64,000 nt of DNA from Balneolaceae bacterium (GTDB lineage: Bacteria; Bacteroidota; Rhodothermia; Balneolales; Balneolaceae). Of the stretch, positions 32,749 through 44,462 are shown one piece after another. Position numbers and translations under genes: made by a program. Below the pieces are notes generated by a model. The model ran no database searches. It worked only from the letters and a program-made list of their open reading frames with translations, and was not told the origin of the DNA. The stretch is taken from NCBI GenBank assembly GCA_034521445.1, contig JAXHMM010000003.1, positions 248,001 through 312,000 of the forward strand, read 5' to 3'. Numbering within the stretch: the stretch's first letter is position 1; each line of letters starts with the position of its first letter.

Positions 32749-34815
32749 TCCCAGCCCATAATACCGTGACCTTTCTTTGAAATAGGGAATGAAGACTTTG
32801 CGCAGTTCGGCGTGTTCAGGACGCTGCAGCTCCGGGTCCTCCCGCATCACCCGGCGGGCGGCCTCCCGCGCCTGCTCCAGCAGCATCTGGTCTTCCACGA
32901 TGTCGGCCAACCGGAATTCGGGCAGACCGCTCTGCCTGGTACCGAGGAAGTCGCCCGGCCCGCGCAGTTTCAGGTCGACTTCGGCGATCTCGAAACCGTC
33001 GCTGGTCCGGCTCATGGTATTCAGCCGTGTGCGGGCGTCCTTGCCCACCTGTTCACCGGGTATAAGAATGCAGTAACTCTGCCGGGCGCCGCGTCCGATA
33101 CGGCCACGGAGCTGGTGAAGCTGGGAGAGGCCGAAGCGCTCGGCATGCTCCACGATCATCAGGCTGGCGTTGGGAACATCCACCCCCACCTCGATGACGG
33201 TGGTGGATACCAGGATCTGCACCTCCCCCTCCACGAAACGCTGCATCACCTGCTCCTTCTCTTCGGCCTTCATGCGTCCGTGCAGCAGTCCCACCTCCCG
33301 GTTGTCAAAGCGCTCGCGCAGGTGTTCGTAGCCCTGCGTGGCATCCTTCAGGTCGAGGGCCTCCGACTCCTCCACCAGAGGGTAGACCACGTAGGCCTGT
33401 CCCCCGTCTTCCAGTTCCTTGTCCATAAAATCATAGATGTCCTCCCGCGCCTTCTCCCTGCGGACCGCCGTGCGCACCGGCTTTCGTCCCCCGGGCAGCT
33501 CCCGGATCACCGAGATGTCCAGGTCGCTGTAGAGCGTCATGGCCAGCGATCGGGGGATGGGGGTGGCCGACATGACCAGCACATGGGGATGGGAGCCCTT
33601 TTCGAGAATCTCCGCGCGCTGGCGCACCCCGAAGCGGTGCTGCTCGTCGATGACGGCCAGGCCCAGGTTATGAAAGGTAACCGTATCCTGGATGACCGCG
33701 TGGGTGCCTGCCAGAATCTGGCAGGTGCCGCCGGCCACGTCGGACAGGATGTCCTCCCGTGCGGAGGCGTTGCGACTTCCGGTAAGCAGACGCACGTTGA
33801 GGTCGAGCGGTTCCAGGTATTCCGAGAGGGTGCGGAAGTGCTGTTCGGCCAGGATTTCCGTCGGAGCCATGAAACAGGCCTGCAGGCCGTTGTCCACGGC
33901 CATGAGCATGGCGCCCACGGCCACGACGGTCTTTCCCGAACCCACGTCCCCCTGAATGAGCCGGTTCATCTGTACGCCGCTGCGGACATCGGCCTTGATG
34001 TCAGCCAGCGCCTGCTTCTGTCCCCCGGTCAGCTCGAAGGGCAGGTGTTCGTTGAAAAAGCGGCGGGTGTAGTTATCCATTTCACTGAGCAGATGCCCCT
34101 GTTTCCGCTCGACGATACGCCGCTTGATGCGCGCAATGCTGAGGGTGAAGAGGAATAGCTCCTCGAACTTGAAACGCTCGCGGGCACGCCGGTAGTCGGG
34201 GGGCTCCTCCGGGAAGTGGGCCATGCGGTAGGCTTCCTTGCGGGACGGGAGGCCGTGTTTCTCCAGCAGGGAAGTGGGGAGGTATTCGGGCGGTTCGCTG
34301 TGGCGCAGGGCCTGCTCCATCCATCGGCCGATCAGCCTGCTGGTAATGTACGCCTTCGAGAAAGCCTTTCCCGAGGGATAGACCGCCACGATGCGTCCCA
34401 GTTCGCTGCGCCCGTCCTTCTCCTCCACCTGGTCCACTTCCGGGTGAGCCATGCTCAGGGAGCTGCCGTAGCGTTTCACGGTGCCGAAAAAGGTGACCAG
34501 CTGTCCTTCCTCGAAGAGCTTGTGCACCCAGGAGGTGCCCTTGAACCAGACCCCCTTGAGGGAGGCGGTGTCGTCCTGTATAAGCACTTCCAGTCGTTTT
34601 TTACGGCCCTTGCCCGCAAATCGAACCGATTTGACTTCGCCTACCACGGTGGCCTCCTCGCCCCGCCCTCTCAGCCGGCCGATGGGAAGGACGGTGGTGC
34701 GGTCCAGGTATTTGCGCGGGAGGAAGTCCAGCAGGTCACCGATGCTGCGCACATCGTGCTCGGCGAGCGCCTTCAGGCGCCCGGTCCCCATACCGTCCAG
34801 GTCAGATAATTTCAA
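32746..34815 (-). CDS. recG: ATP-dependent DNA helicase RecG
   Basis: A 689-residue RecG that remodels stalled replication forks and Holliday junctions. An N-terminal wedge/OB domain (about 1-230, LDFLPRKYLDRTTVLPIG) is followed by the helicase core with GDVGSGKTVVA (Walker A), DEQHRFG (box II), SATPIPRSLAM and QLRGRIGRGARQS (motif VI). The TRG region LKLRGPGDFLGTRQSGLPEF is intact. The start is TTG at 34813-34815, giving MKLSDLDGMG; the next ATG (34791) would cut into the conserved opening. It is divergent from rpsL. The stop lies in array E. Confidence 0.95.
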   Translation of the reverse strand: MKLSDLDGMGTGRLKALAEHDVRSIGDLLDFLPRKYLDRTTVLPIGRLRGRGEEATVVGEVKSVRFAGKGRKKRLEVLIQDDTASLKGVWFKGTSWVHKLFEEGQLVTFFGTVKRYGSSLSMAHPEVDQVEEKDGRSELGRIVAVYPSGKAFSKAYITSRLIGRWMEQALRHSEPPEYLPTSLLEKHGLPSRKEAYRMAHFPEEPPDYRRARERFKFEELFLFTLSIARIKRRIVERKQGHLLSEMDNYTRRFFNEHLPFELTGGQKQALADIKADVRSGVQMNRLIQGDVGSGKTVVAVGAMLMAVDNGLQACFMAPTEILAEQHFRTLSEYLEPLDLNVRLLTGSRNASAREDILSDVAGGTCQILAGTHAVIQDTVTFHNLGLAVIDEQHRFGVRQRAEILEKGSHPHVLVMSATPIPRSLAMTLYSDLDISVIRELPGGRKPVRTAVRREKAREDIYDFMDKELEDGGQAYVVYPLVEESEALDLKDATQGYEHLRERFDNREVGLLHGRMKAEEKEQVMQRFVEGEVQILVSTTVIEVGVDVPNASLMIVEHAERFGLSQLHQLRGRIGRGARQSYCILIPGEQVGKDARTRLNTMSRTSDGFEIAEVDLKLRGPGDFLGTRQSGLPEFRLADIVEDQMLLEQAREAARRVMREDPELQRPEHAELRKVFIPYFKERSRYYGLG

Positions 34816-34889
34816 ATTTGATATATTGATATATACAACTATATAAGTATTAGGAGGCCTTTAGAGCTTGTTTAAAGGGGTGGCGAATA

Positions 34890-34901
34890 TTTTGGCCAAA
34901 A
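34890..34901. other. 12-base perfect palindrome in the recG-rpsL gap
   Basis: TTTTGGCCAAAA is a perfect palindrome between the divergent recG and rpsL genes, 122 bases before rpsL. It could be an operator or chance; nothing in the sequence decides. Confidence 0.4.
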
Positions 34902-34936
34902 AGAGTCGTGTTGGTGCGTTCTGGAGGGATTATTTT

Positions 34937-34968
34937 TTGCAAATCATACCCGAAATTCCTTATCATTG
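34937..34968 (+). promoter_or_regulatory. Candidate str/S10 superoperon promoter
   Basis: TTG (34937-34939), a 21-base spacer and TATCATTG (34961-34968). The block CCTTATCATTG occurs again in the rRNA promoter region (54116-54126) with a TTG 20 bases upstream of its TATCATTG. The resemblance to the Bacteroidota -33/-7 consensus supports a strong primary promoter 44 bases before rpsL. Confidence 0.55.
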
Positions 34969-35011
34969 GCAACTCTTGTTTGACCGAAAAATCCAATTAA
35001 GCGCCTAGCCT

Positions 35012-35383
35012 GTGCCTACGATTCAACAGCTCATCCGCAAAGGTAGAAAAAGTAAGACGAGCAAAACAACTGCTCCGGCCTTGCAAAACTGCCCGCAGAA
35101 ACGCGGCGTGTGTACGCGCGTTTATACAACAACGCCCAAGAAGCCCAACTCCGCGCTTCGGAAGGTGGCCCGCGTCCGGCTGACCAACGGTTATGAGGTC
35201 ACCGCCTACATCCCGGGTGAGGGGCACAACCTGCAGGAACACAGCATCGTGCTGATCCGCGGCGGCCGGGTGAAAGATCTTCCCGGGGTGCGCTACCATA
35301 TCGTACGCGGCGTGCTCGACACGGCGGGTGTGGCAGATCGCCGGCAGGGCCGCAGCCTCTACGGCACCAAAAAGCCCAAGTAA
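35012..35383 (+). CDS. rpsL: 30S ribosomal protein S12
   Basis: A 123-residue S12, part of the decoding centre. [20 protein letters not shown] and [17 protein letters not shown] keep the lysines that, when mutated, give streptomycin resistance, so the wild-type form is present. The start codon is GTG at 35012. First gene of the 19-kb plus-strand translation cluster, 38 bases ahead of rpsG. Confidence 0.98.
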   Translation: MPTIQQLIRKGRKSKTSKTTAPALQNCPQKRGVCTRVYTTTPKKPNSALRKVARVRLTNGYEVTAYIPGEGHNLQEHSIVLIRGGRVKDLPGVRYHIVRGVLDTAGVADRRQGRSLYGTKKPK

Positions 35384-35421
35384 TTCATCCTACGGTAAAG
35401 CAGCTTAAATCCTGAGGACCT

Positions 35422-35889
35422 ATGAGAAGAAAAACAGCAGAGAAGCGTGATATTCAGCCGGATCCCCTGTTCGGCGACAAGCTGGTCACCCGTTTTGTGA
35501 ACAATCTGATGAGAGACGGCAAGAAGAACATCGCCCGAAAGATTCTCTACCAGGCCTTTGAAATTATCGAAGAAAAGACCGGCGAAGAAGGCATTGACGT
35601 ATTCAAGGAAGCGATGAGCAACGTCTCGCCTGTCGTGGAGGTCCGCGGCCGCCGCGTCGGCGGATCCACCTACCAGGTGCCCATCGAGGTGCGTCCTGAC
35701 CGGGGCACCGCCCTGGGCATGCGCTGGCTGATCAGCGCCAGCAACGGCCGCAACGACAAGTCGATGGCACGCCGGCTGTCGCGCGAACTGATGGACGCCG
35801 CCAACAACGAGGGCGGCGCCGTACGCAAAAAGGACGAAGTGCACCGCATGGCCGAGGCCAACAAGGCCTACGCCCACTTCCGATTCTAG
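35422..35889 (+). CDS. rpsG: 30S ribosomal protein S7
   Basis: A 155-residue S7, primary binder of the 16S 3' major domain and part of the E site. MRRKTAEKRDIQPDPLFGDK opens the protein and GGSTYQVPIEVRPDRGTALG (about 81-100) is its conserved core. The leader ATCCTGAGGACCTATG has a weak GAGG, one of few Shine-Dalgarno-like sites in the cluster. In E. coli S7 represses the str operon; no such mRNA structure was identified here. Confidence 0.98.
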   Translation: MRRKTAEKRDIQPDPLFGDKLVTRFVNNLMRDGKKNIARKILYQAFEIIEEKTGEEGIDVFKEAMSNVSPVVEVRGRRVGGSTYQVPIEVRPDRGTALGMRWLISASNGRNDKSMARRLSRELMDAANNEGGAVRKKDEVHRMAEANKAYAHFRF

Positions 35890-35936
35890 ACCCTATATCA
35901 TCAATCACTACACAGACCGAGTTTTAACGTATTCAA

Positions 35937-38084
35937 ATGGCTGAAGCAACCACCAAAACCGACCCCAAAATTGTAGACCGGATCAAGAGGACCCGGAACA
36001 TCGGCATCATGGCCCACATCGATGCCGGCAAGACCACCGTGACCGAACGCATCCTCTTCTACACCGGAATTACCCACCGCATGGGTGAGGTGCACGACGG
36101 GGCCGCCACCATGGACTGGATGGAGCAGGAGAAGGAGCGGGGCATTACCATTACCTCCGCCGCCACCCACTGTATCTGGAAGGACCACCGCATCAATATT
36201 ATCGACACTCCCGGCCACGTGGACTTTACGGTGGAGGTGGAGCGCTCCCTGCGAGTGCTTGACGGCGCCATCGGCGTCTTCTGTTCCGTGGGCGCCGTTC
36301 AGCCGCAGTCGGAGACCGTTTGGCGCCAGGCCAACAAGTACAACGTCCCGCGCATGGCCTTCGTCAACAAGATGGATCGCACGGGGGCGGACTTCTTCAA
36401 TGTGATTACACAGATGAAGGAGAAGCTCAAGGCCAATCCCATTCCCATCCAGATTCCCATCGGTACGGAGGAGGATTTCCGCGGGGTGGTCGACCTGATC
36501 AACATGCGGGGCGTTATCTGGGACGACCAGTCTCTCGGTATGGAATACGACGAGATCGAAATTCCCGAGGACCTGAAGAAGAAGGCTGCCGAGTATCGCA
36601 AGATCATGCTTGAAGCCATCGCCGACCAGAACGACGAGCTGATGGAGAAGTACCTCATGGAGGAGGAGATCAGCGAAGAGGAGATTGACGAGGCGATCCG
36701 CCTGGCCACCCTTGATCGCTCCATCACGCCGGTCATGTGCGGCTCCGCCCTTAAGAACAAGGGCGTGCAGACGCTGCTGGACAAGGTGATCAAGTACATG
36801 CCCAGCCCCTACGACATTCCCGCCGTTACCGGCAAGGATCCCCAGGACCATTCTGTGAAACTGAAACGCGAACCCAGCGTGAACGAACCATTCTCCGCGC
36901 TGGCTTTCAAGATCATGTCCGACCCCTACGTGGGCAAGTTGACCTTTTTCCGCGTCTACTCGGGCGAGCTTGAGAAGGGATCCTACATATACAATGCCAC
37001 CACGGGCGAGAAAGAGCGCATCGGACGCATTCTTGAGATGCACGCCAACGACAAGAAGGATATGGACGTGGTACGCGCCGGCGACATCGCCGCGGCTGTA
37101 GGCGTCAAGCAGGTCCGCACGGGCGACACCTTCTGTGACATCGACCATCCCATTCTTCTTGAGGAAATTACCTTCCCCGAGCCCGTGATCAAGCTGGCCG
37201 TGGAGCCCAAGTCGAAGGCCGACGCCGAGAAGCTGACCAAGGGCCTGATCAAGCTTGCCGAGGAGGATCCCACCTTCCAGGTGGAGTCCGACGAGGAGAC
37301 CGGCCAGACCACCATCGCCGGCATGGGCGAGCTGCACCTTGAAATCATCGTTGACCGCCTGAAGCGCGAATTCAAGGTAGAGGCCAACGTGGGACGTCCC
37401 CAGGTCTCCTATCGCGAGACGATTACCGGCGTGGTCGAGCACCGCGAAACCTATAAGAAGCAGACCGGCGGCCGGGGCAAGTTCGCCGACATGGAATTTG
37501 AGATGGGTCCCCTCGAGCACTTTGACGAGTACGACCCTGAAGAGGACAAGAAGGTCACCCTTGAGAACGGTTTCAAGTTTATCGATGAAATCGTGGGCGG
37601 CAACATCCCCCGCGAATTTATTCCCGCCGTGGAGAAGGGCCTGCGCAGGTCCATGAAGGGCGGCATCCAGGCCGACTATCCGGCCCAGAACATTGGGGTG
37701 CGCCTTTTCGACGGTTCCTACCACGACGTGGATTCCGACGCCGTAGCCTTTGAACTCTGCGCCAAGCTGGCCTTCCGCCGTGCGGCGCTAAGGGCCAAGC
37801 CCACCATCCTCGAACCCGTCATGGAGGTGGAGATCATCACTCCCGAGGAGTACATGGGCGATGTGATCGGCGACCTCAACGGCCGCCGCGGCATCATCGG
37901 CAAGATGGACAACAACAAGGAGGGTTCCGTGGTCACTTCCCGCGTGCCCCTCTCCGAGATGTTCGGCTACTCCACCGACCTGCGTTCCATTACCCAGGGA
38001 CGTGCGGTCTACTCCATGGAGTTCGACTCTTATGAGCCGGTGCCTTCCGAAATCGAGAAGGAAATACTGGAATCGAGATCCTAA
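35937..38084 (+). CDS. fusA: Elongation factor G
   Basis: A 715-residue EF-G, the GTPase that drives translocation. Visible are [19 protein letters not shown] (G1), [18 protein letters not shown] (G3), [10 protein letters not shown] (G4) and the C-terminal [17 protein letters not shown] element of domain V. N-terminal AEATTKTDP extension is short. Length is normal. It sits 47 bases after rpsG and 26 before tuf, the classical str order. Confidence 0.98.
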   Translation: MAEATTKTDPKIVDRIKRTRNIGIMAHIDAGKTTVTERILFYTGITHRMGEVHDGAATMDWMEQEKERGITITSAATHCIWKDHRINIIDTPGHVDFTVEVERSLRVLDGAIGVFCSVGAVQPQSETVWRQANKYNVPRMAFVNKMDRTGADFFNVITQMKEKLKANPIPIQIPIGTEEDFRGVVDLINMRGVIWDDQSLGMEYDEIEIPEDLKKKAAEYRKIMLEAIADQNDELMEKYLMEEEISEEEIDEAIRLATLDRSITPVMCGSALKNKGVQTLLDKVIKYMPSPYDIPAVTGKDPQDHSVKLKREPSVNEPFSALAFKIMSDPYVGKLTFFRVYSGELEKGSYIYNATTGEKERIGRILEMHANDKKDMDVVRAGDIAAAVGVKQVRTGDTFCDIDHPILLEEITFPEPVIKLAVEPKSKADAEKLTKGLIKLAEEDPTFQVESDEETGQTTIAGMGELHLEIIVDRLKREFKVEANVGRPQVSYRETITGVVEHRETYKKQTGGRGKFADMEFEMGPLEHFDEYDPEEDKKVTLENGFKFIDEIVGGNIPREFIPAVEKGLRRSMKGGIQADYPAQNIGVRLFDGSYHDVDSDAVAFELCAKLAFRRAALRAKPTILEPVMEVEIITPEEYMGDVIGDLNGRRGIIGKMDNNKEGSVVTSRVPLSEMFGYSTDLRSITQGRAVYSMEFDSYEPVPSEIEKEILESRS

Positions 38085-38110
38085 AACCTGACTGAGAAAC
38101 CACCACTATT

Positions 38111-39298
<1,188 letters not shown>

Positions 39299-39311
39299 AT
39301 CATTCGGAACT

Positions 39312-39623
39312 GTGGCTACACAACAGAAAATACGAATTAAGCTCAAGTCGTACGATCACAACCTGATCGATAAATCGGCGGAGAAAATCATACAGACGGT
39401 CAAGTCGACCGGGGCCGTGGTATCGGGACCGATCCCCCTGCCCACCAAGAAGAACATCATCACGGTGAACCGTTCGGTACACGTGAACAAGAAGTCGCGC
39501 GAGCAGTTTGAATACCGCTCACACAAGCGGCTGATCGACATCCTGTCGACCGGTTCGCAGACCGTGGATGCTCTTATGAAACTGGAGCTGCCCTCCGGCG
39601 TGGACGTAGAAATTAAAGTGTAA
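39312..39623 (+). CDS. rpsJ: 30S ribosomal protein S10
   Basis: A 103-residue S10 (NusE), which also joins transcription antitermination through NusB and box[23 protein letters not shown] and [20 protein letters not shown] are diagnostic. The start is GTG at 39312, 13 bases after tuf, so no S10-operon leader of the E. coli type exists and the str and S10 operons appear fused. Confidence 0.97.
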   Translation: MATQQKIRIKLKSYDHNLIDKSAEKIIQTVKSTGAVVSGPIPLPTKKNIITVNRSVHVNKKSREQFEYRSHKRLIDILSTGSQTVDALMKLELPSGVDVEIKV

Positions 39624-39636
39624 CAACAGGACCACT

Positions 39637-40272
39637 ATGAGTCGCGGACTAATTGGAAAAAAAGTGGGAATGACCAACATGTTCGATGACCGCGGCCGCA
39701 ACTATGCGGTCACCGTCGTCGAGGTCGCACCCTGCGTGATCACCCAGATCAAGACCGTGGAGCGGGACGGCTATGAGGCCGTGCAGCTCTCGGCTTTCGA
39801 CAGGAAGGCCAAGAGCACCTCAAAGCAGCTCCAGGGCCATTTTGAGAAGGCCGGCACCTCTCCCAAACGGTACGTCACCGAATTTCGGGATTACATTCCC
39901 GAGGGTATGGAGGTGGGCGACGAGCTGAACATTGAGGATGTGTTCGCCTTGGGTGACAGCGTCGATGTGGTCGGCATTACCAAGGGCAAGGGCTTCACCG
40001 GCGTGATGAAGCGTCACAATTTCAGCGGCGTCGGCGAGGCCACGCACGGCCAGCACAACCGCCAGCGTCACCCCGGGGCCATCGGCCAGGCTTCGGATCC
40101 CGCCCGCGTGTTCAAGGGCATGAAGATGGCCGGACGCTCCGGCAACTCACGCGCCAAGATCAAAAACCTGACGGTCGCGAAGATACTTCCTGATGCAAAC
40201 CTGATGATGATCACCGGCTCCATCCCCGGTCCCAACGGCCGGAAGGTAGAAATTTACAATCACAGCGAATAA
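39637..40272 (+). CDS. rplC: 50S ribosomal protein L3
   Basis: A 211-residue L3 that organises the 23S 3' end near the peptidyl-transferase centre. MSRGLIGKKVGMTNMFDDRG opens the protein. GVMKRHNFSGVGEATHGQHN contains the loop reaching the centre, with the GQ-type methylation context less conserved (HGQHNRQRHPGAIG). Leader AACAGGACCACTATG. Gap of 13 bases from rpsJ and 6 to rplD. Confidence 0.97.
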   Translation: MSRGLIGKKVGMTNMFDDRGRNYAVTVVEVAPCVITQIKTVERDGYEAVQLSAFDRKAKSTSKQLQGHFEKAGTSPKRYVTEFRDYIPEGMEVGDELNIEDVFALGDSVDVVGITKGKGFTGVMKRHNFSGVGEATHGQHNRQRHPGAIGQASDPARVFKGMKMAGRSGNSRAKIKNLTVAKILPDANLMMITGSIPGPNGRKVEIYNHSE

Positions 40273-40278
40273 GCAGCG

Positions 40279-40923
40279 ATGAAGTTACCCATTTACACCA
40301 TCGAAGGAGGCGACAGCGGCCGTGAGGCCGAGCTGAAGGACTCTATTTTCGCCATTGAACCCAACGAGACGGTGGTCTACGAAGACGTGCGCCGCTACAT
40401 GGCCAATCAGCGCCAGGGCACGGCCAAGACCAAGGAACGCAGCGAAGTTCGAGGCGGCGGCCGCAAGGCCCACCGCCAGAAGGGGACGGGCATGGCCCGA
40501 CGCGGATCTATCCGCTCTCCGCTGCTGAAGGGAGGAGGGACGGTCTTCGGGCCAAGTCCCCGCAGCTACACCGTCAAGATGACCCGCAAGATGCGCCAGC
40601 TGGCACGCAAGTCGGCCCTGACCGTAAAGGCGGAGGCCGGCGAGATCCGCATCATCGAGGACTTCCAGCTGGACGAACCCAGAACCCGGAAGGTGGCCGA
40701 CCTGCTGAAGGCCCTTGAGCTGGAAGGCAAAAAGGTGCTCCTTCTGAGCGGGTCCACCGACCAGATTCTTTACAAGTCGGCCCGCAACATCCCGAAGGTC
40801 AAGGTGCTGGAAGGCAACAAGCCCAGCACCTACCAGATCCTTCATGCCGACGTCATCCTGATGCAGCAGAGCGCTCTTGACGCCCTGCAGGAATCCGTTG
40901 AACCCACCGAGGAGGCTGCCTGA
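40279..40923 (+). CDS. rplD: 50S ribosomal protein L4
   Basis: A 214-residue L4, which lines the exit tunnel. The tunnel loop is seen as [20 protein letters not shown] (about 57-76) with macrolide-contact residues present. In E. coli L4 autoregulates the S10 operon, but the leader target is absent here. Its TGA stop overlaps the rplW ATG (TGATG), implying coupled translation. Confidence 0.97.
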   Translation: MKLPIYTIEGGDSGREAELKDSIFAIEPNETVVYEDVRRYMANQRQGTAKTKERSEVRGGGRKAHRQKGTGMARRGSIRSPLLKGGGTVFGPSPRSYTVKMTRKMRQLARKSALTVKAEAGEIRIIEDFQLDEPRTRKVADLLKALELEGKKVLLLSGSTDQILYKSARNIPKVKVLEGNKPSTYQILHADVILMQQSALDALQESVEPTEEAA

Positions 40924-41219
40924 TGAAAGCAACCAAGATTCTACAGAAACCGCTTATCACCGAAAAGCTCACACGGCTGCAGGAAGAAGGCAAGTACGCC
41001 TTTAAAGTGAAGCGTGACGCCACCAAACCCGAAATAAAGCGGGCCGTGGAAGAGCGCTATCCTCATGTCAAAGTGCGCAAGGTTAACACCATGGTGATGC
41101 CTTCCAAGCCCAAGGGACGCTATACCAGCAGCGGGTACGTCGTGGGCCGCGAGAAAGTCTGGAAGAAAGCAATTGTAACCCTGAAGGATGGCGAAATAGA
41201 CTTCTTCAGCGAAATCTAG
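40923..41219 (+). CDS. rplW: 50S ribosomal protein L23
   Basis: A 98-residue L23 at the tunnel exit, docking site for trigger factor and SRP. ILQKPLITEKLTRLQEEGKY and VRKVNTMVMPSKPKGRYTSS are characteristic. The ATG overlaps the rplD stop by one base. Confidence 0.97.
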   Translation: MKATKILQKPLITEKLTRLQEEGKYAFKVKRDATKPEIKRAVEERYPHVKVRKVNTMVMPSKPKGRYTSSGYVVGREKVWKKAIVTLKDGEIDFFSEI

Positions 41220-41237
41220 GAAAACCGGTATTCCATT

Positions 41238-42071
41238 ATGCCAACAAAGAAAATAAAACCGACCACGCCCGGATCGCGCCACCGCGTAGCGCCGGTCTTT
41301 GACGATGTCACGGTTGAGAAGCCGACGGTCAAGCGCCTGGTAAAAGGCAAGGGCAACACCGGCGGACGCAACAAACAGGGGAGGATGACCTCCCGGCACC
41401 GGGGCGGGGGACACAAGCGCCGCTACCGGGAAATCGATTTCAAGCGTGACAAAAACGACGTTCCGGCCAAGGTACAGACCATCGAATATGACCCGAACCG
41501 CTCTGCGCGTATCGCCCTGCTGGCCTACGCCGACGGAGAGAAGCGCTACATTATCGCCCCCAACAAGCTGAAGGTGGGCGATACGGTCATCAGCGGAGAA
41601 CGGATAGAGCCGGACAACGGCAATGCCATGCCCCTGCAAAACATGCCGCCGGGTACGATTATCCATAACATCGAGCTGCATCCCCGCCAGGGCGCGCAGC
41701 TCTGCCGCAGCGCGGGCACCACGGCGCAGCTGGTCGCCAAGACCGACCGCTACGTTACCGTGAAGCTTCCCAGCGGGGAGATTCGCATGATCCTGGGTAC
41801 CTGCTACGCTACGGTGGGCAGTACCAGCAATCCGGACCATTTTAACACTACGCTGGGCAAGGCCGGACGCAGCCGTTGGAAAGGCAAGCGTCCTTTCTCC
41901 CGCGGCGTGGCCAAGAACCCCGTCGACCACCCCATGGGCGGCGGCGAAGGCAAGGCCTCCGGCGGGCACCCGCGTTCTCCCTGGGGACAGTCGGCCAAAG
42001 GCAAGAAGACCCGTAAACGCAAGAAGCTGTCGGACCGCTACATCGTCCGCAGCCGAAAAAAGTCTAAATAA
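41238..42071 (+). CDS. rplB: 50S ribosomal protein L2
   Basis: A 277-residue L2, needed for subunit joining and peptidyl transfer. [20 protein letters not shown] and the C-terminal [20 protein letters not shown], whose His lies near the peptidyl-transferase centre, are intact. Leader ends CCATTATG with no Shine-Dalgarno. Spacing is 18 bases from rplW and 8 to rpsS. Confidence 0.98.
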   Translation: MPTKKIKPTTPGSRHRVAPVFDDVTVEKPTVKRLVKGKGNTGGRNKQGRMTSRHRGGGHKRRYREIDFKRDKNDVPAKVQTIEYDPNRSARIALLAYADGEKRYIIAPNKLKVGDTVISGERIEPDNGNAMPLQNMPPGTIIHNIELHPRQGAQLCRSAGTTAQLVAKTDRYVTVKLPSGEIRMILGTCYATVGSTSNPDHFNTTLGKAGRSRWKGKRPFSRGVAKNPVDHPMGGGEGKASGGHPRSPWGQSAKGKKTRKRKKLSDRYIVRSRKKSK

Positions 42072-42079
42072 CTTCTGTT

Positions 42080-42373
42080 ATGCCAAGATCGCTAAGAAAA
42101 GGACCTTACGTCTACTACAAGCTGCGGCGTAAGATCGAAAGGATGAACCAGAGCGGAAAGAAGAACGTGATCAAAACCTGGTCGCGCAGCTCCATGGTCA
42201 CCCCTGAATTCGTGGGACTGACCCTGGCCGTGCACAACGGCAAGCAGTTTATTCCGGTCTACATTACCGAGAATATGGTGGGTCATAAACTGGGCGAATT
42301 TGCCCCGACCCGAACCTTCCGGGGACACCCGGTCAAGAAGGCCGCCGATAAGTCACCGACCAAACGACTCTAA
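42080..42373 (+). CDS. rpsS: 30S ribosomal protein S19
   Basis: A 97-residue S19 of the 30S head. [20 protein letters not shown] opens it and [20 protein letters not shown] and [13 protein letters not shown] are the family core. It is a few residues longer than the usual 92-93 because of a basic tail ([11 protein letters not shown]). Leader TCTGTTATG. Confidence 0.97.
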   Translation: MPRSLRKGPYVYYKLRRKIERMNQSGKKNVIKTWSRSSMVTPEFVGLTLAVHNGKQFIPVYITENMVGHKLGEFAPTRTFRGHPVKKAADKSPTKRL

Positions 42374-42391
42374 ACCGCAGTACCCTGAATT

Positions 42392-42769
42392 ATGGCAGAT
42401 CAACCGTTGGAAGCTAGAGCAATACAGAAGCACCTGCGCAAGGCGCCCCGCAAGGTTCGCCTGGTGGTGGATGCGGTGCGCGGTGACAACGTAGCCAAGG
42501 CCCTCCGCAAGCTGGAGTTCACCAACAAGTCCTCCGCGCGGGACGTGGCCAAGGTGGTCAAGTCCGCCGCCGCCAACATCCGCGACAAGTTCCAGGAGGA
42601 GCGCCTCGACAACGGCGTGCTCTACATAAAGGAGATCTACGTGGACGAGGGCGCCACGCTGAAGCGCATTCAGCCGGCGGCCATGGGACGCGCCCACCAG
42701 ATACGCAAGCGTACCTGCCACATTACCGTAGTGGTAGCCCGCAAGGAAGAGGAATTAGTTAACGAATAA
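42392..42769 (+). CDS. rplV: 50S ribosomal protein L22
   Basis: A 125-residue L22 whose beta-hairpin reaches into the exit tunnel. KHLRKAPRKVRLVVDAVRGD and the hairpin tip MGRAHQIRKRTCHITVVV are visible. The usual GRA.GRA.I..R tip reads GRAHQIRKR here. Leader GAATTATG. Twelve bases separate it from rpsC. Confidence 0.96.
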   Translation: MADQPLEARAIQKHLRKAPRKVRLVVDAVRGDNVAKALRKLEFTNKSSARDVAKVVKSAAANIRDKFQEERLDNGVLYIKEIYVDEGATLKRIQPAAMGRAHQIRKRTCHITVVVARKEEELVNE

Positions 42770-42781
42770 AACGACAGTACT

Positions 42782-43516
42782 TTGGGACAAAAATCACATC
42801 CGATAGGCTTACGACTCGGCATCATTCGCGGCTGGGATTCCAACTGGTATTCCGAAGAGAATGAGCCTGAAATCCTCTACGAAGACACCAAGCTGCGGGA
42901 ATATCTGCACACCCGTCTCCACAACGGCGGACTGTCGCGGGTGATTATCGAACGCACCCCCAAGCGCATTCTGCTCACCCTGAAAACCAGCCGTCCCGGC
43001 GTGATTATCGGGAAGGGGGGCGAACAGATCGAACTGCTGCGTGAGGAGCTCAAGAAAATCACCAGCAAGGAGGTGCAGATCAACGTCAGCGAAATCAAGC
43101 GTCCGGAGACCGACGCCAGCCTGGTGGCGCAGAACATCGCCCAGCAGCTGGAAGCGCGGATATCCTTCCGGCGCGCCATGAAAACGGCCATCTCCTCCGC
43201 CATGCGGATGGGTGCCGAAGGCATCAAGATCCGCTGCGCCGGTCGACTGGGCGGTGCCGAAATGTCCCGCACCGAGCAGTACCGCGAGGGCCGCGTGCCC
43301 CTGCACACGCTTCGCGCGGACATCGACTATTTTAATACCACCTCCAACACCATCTACGGCTCTATTGGCGTGACCGTCTGGATTTTCAAGGGCGAGGTGC
43401 TCGGCGATGTGGAACTCTCCCCCGGACCCGCCCACAGCAACAAGCAGGACGAAGGACGGGGCCGACGCGGAGGAGGCGGACGCCGTTCAAGCCGTCGTCG
43501 CCGACGCAATAATTAG
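42782..43516 (+). CDS. rpsC: 30S ribosomal protein S3 with an Arg/Gly-rich tail
   Basis: A 244-residue S3 at the mRNA entry site. The KH domain carries [17 protein letters not shown] (about 76-92), and [20 protein letters not shown] is in the C domain. The start is TTG at 42782, the only codon that gives the universal [13 protein letters not shown] opening. After HSNKQDEG the last ~20 residues are almost pure Arg, Gly and Ser, longer than in most bacteria. Confidence 0.97.
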   Translation: MGQKSHPIGLRLGIIRGWDSNWYSEENEPEILYEDTKLREYLHTRLHNGGLSRVIIERTPKRILLTLKTSRPGVIIGKGGEQIELLREELKKITSKEVQINVSEIKRPETDASLVAQNIAQQLEARISFRRAMKTAISSAMRMGAEGIKIRCAGRLGGAEMSRTEQYREGRVPLHTLRADIDYFNTTSNTIYGSIGVTVWIFKGEVLGDVELSPGPAHSNKQDEGRGRRGGGGRRSSRRRRRNN

Positions 43517-43542
43517 AATCAACGACACGAAAGCAGAAGACC

Positions 43543-43965
43543 ATGCTAGAACCCAAACGCCTACGCCGTCGACGGCAGCACCGGCGCAGCCTCAAGGGCA
43601 ACGCGCACCGGGGACACACCCTCGCCCACGGCGACTTCGGACTCAAGGCTCTTGAGCCCAAGTACATTACCGCAAGGCAGATCGAATCGTGCCGTGTGGC
43701 CATCGCCCGCCATCTGCAGCGTGACGGGCAGACCTGGATTCGGATCTTTCCGGATCTGCCCAAGACCGCCCAGCCGGCCGAAACCCGGATGGGTAAAGGC
43801 AAGGGCGCCATCGAAAAGTACGTGGCCGTAGTCAAACCCGGCCGCATCCTCTTCGAAATCTCCGGGGTCTCCGAGGGGCTGGCCCGTGAAGCCATGAAGC
43901 GCGCCGATCACAAGCTGCCGATCAAAACCAAATTTATTGTCCGTCGCGACTACGACGGACCCTGA
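43543..43965 (+). CDS. rplP: 50S ribosomal protein L16
   Basis: A 140-residue L16 near the A-site tRNA. The N terminus [20 protein letters not shown] is more arginine-rich than usual; [20 protein letters not shown] and the terminal [12 protein letters not shown] are canonical. Gap of 26 bases from rpsC. Confidence 0.97.
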   Translation: MLEPKRLRRRRQHRRSLKGNAHRGHTLAHGDFGLKALEPKYITARQIESCRVAIARHLQRDGQTWIRIFPDLPKTAQPAETRMGKGKGAIEKYVAVVKPGRILFEISGVSEGLAREAMKRADHKLPIKTKFIVRRDYDGP

Positions 43966-43984
43966 ACTACACACCGCGAGTGAT

Positions 43985-44191
43985 ATGAAAGCAGAAGACA
44001 TGCGAAATCTCACCATTGAGGAGCTGCAGGCCCGCGTGAAGGACGAGCAGAAGGCCATGCAGGACATGAAATTCAACAGCGCGGTGGCGGGTCAGATTGA
44101 GAATCCCGCCCGCGTGAAGATGACCCGACGCGAAATCGCACGCCTGAAGACGGTCATCACAGAAAAACAACAAGAAGAAAGTGCGCAGTAA
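43985..44191 (+). CDS. rpmC: 50S ribosomal protein L29
   Basis: A 68-residue L29 near the tunnel exit. [20 protein letters not shown] and [19 protein letters not shown] match the family's two-helix fold. I chose the ATG at 43985; the frame runs 16 codons upstream into rplP. Seven bases precede rpsQ. Confidence 0.94.
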   Translation: MKAEDMRNLTIEELQARVKDEQKAMQDMKFNSAVAGQIENPARVKMTRREIARLKTVITEKQQEESAQ

Positions 44192-44198
44192 CCGAACT

Positions 44199-44462
44199 AT
44201 GGCACAACCCGAACGAGCTCAACGACGACAGAGAACCGGCCGCGTAGTCAGCGACCGAATGGACAAGACGATCACCGTTGCCGTGGATCGTCAGGTGAAA
44301 CATCCCATTTACGGCAAGTTCATCACCAAGACCACCAAGTACATGGCGCATGACGAGAACAACGACGCCCATATCGGCGACACCGTTCAGATCATGTCCA
44401 CCCGTCCGCTTTCCAAGCGGAAGACCTGGAGGCTGGTGGAAGTCCTCGAACGGGCCAAGTAG
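44199..44462 (+). CDS. rpsQ: 30S ribosomal protein S17
   Basis: An 87-residue S17, early 16S binder. [20 protein letters not shown] and the basic [20 protein letters not shown] are typical. Start is the ATG at 44199 (an earlier in-frame ATG at 44181 lies in rpmC). It is the last S10-operon gene; the 79-base gap after it is the largest in the S10-spc part. Confidence 0.96.
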   Translation: MAQPERAQRRQRTGRVVSDRMDKTITVAVDRQVKHPIYGKFITKTTKYMAHDENNDAHIGDTVQIMSTRPLSKRKTWRLVEVLERAK

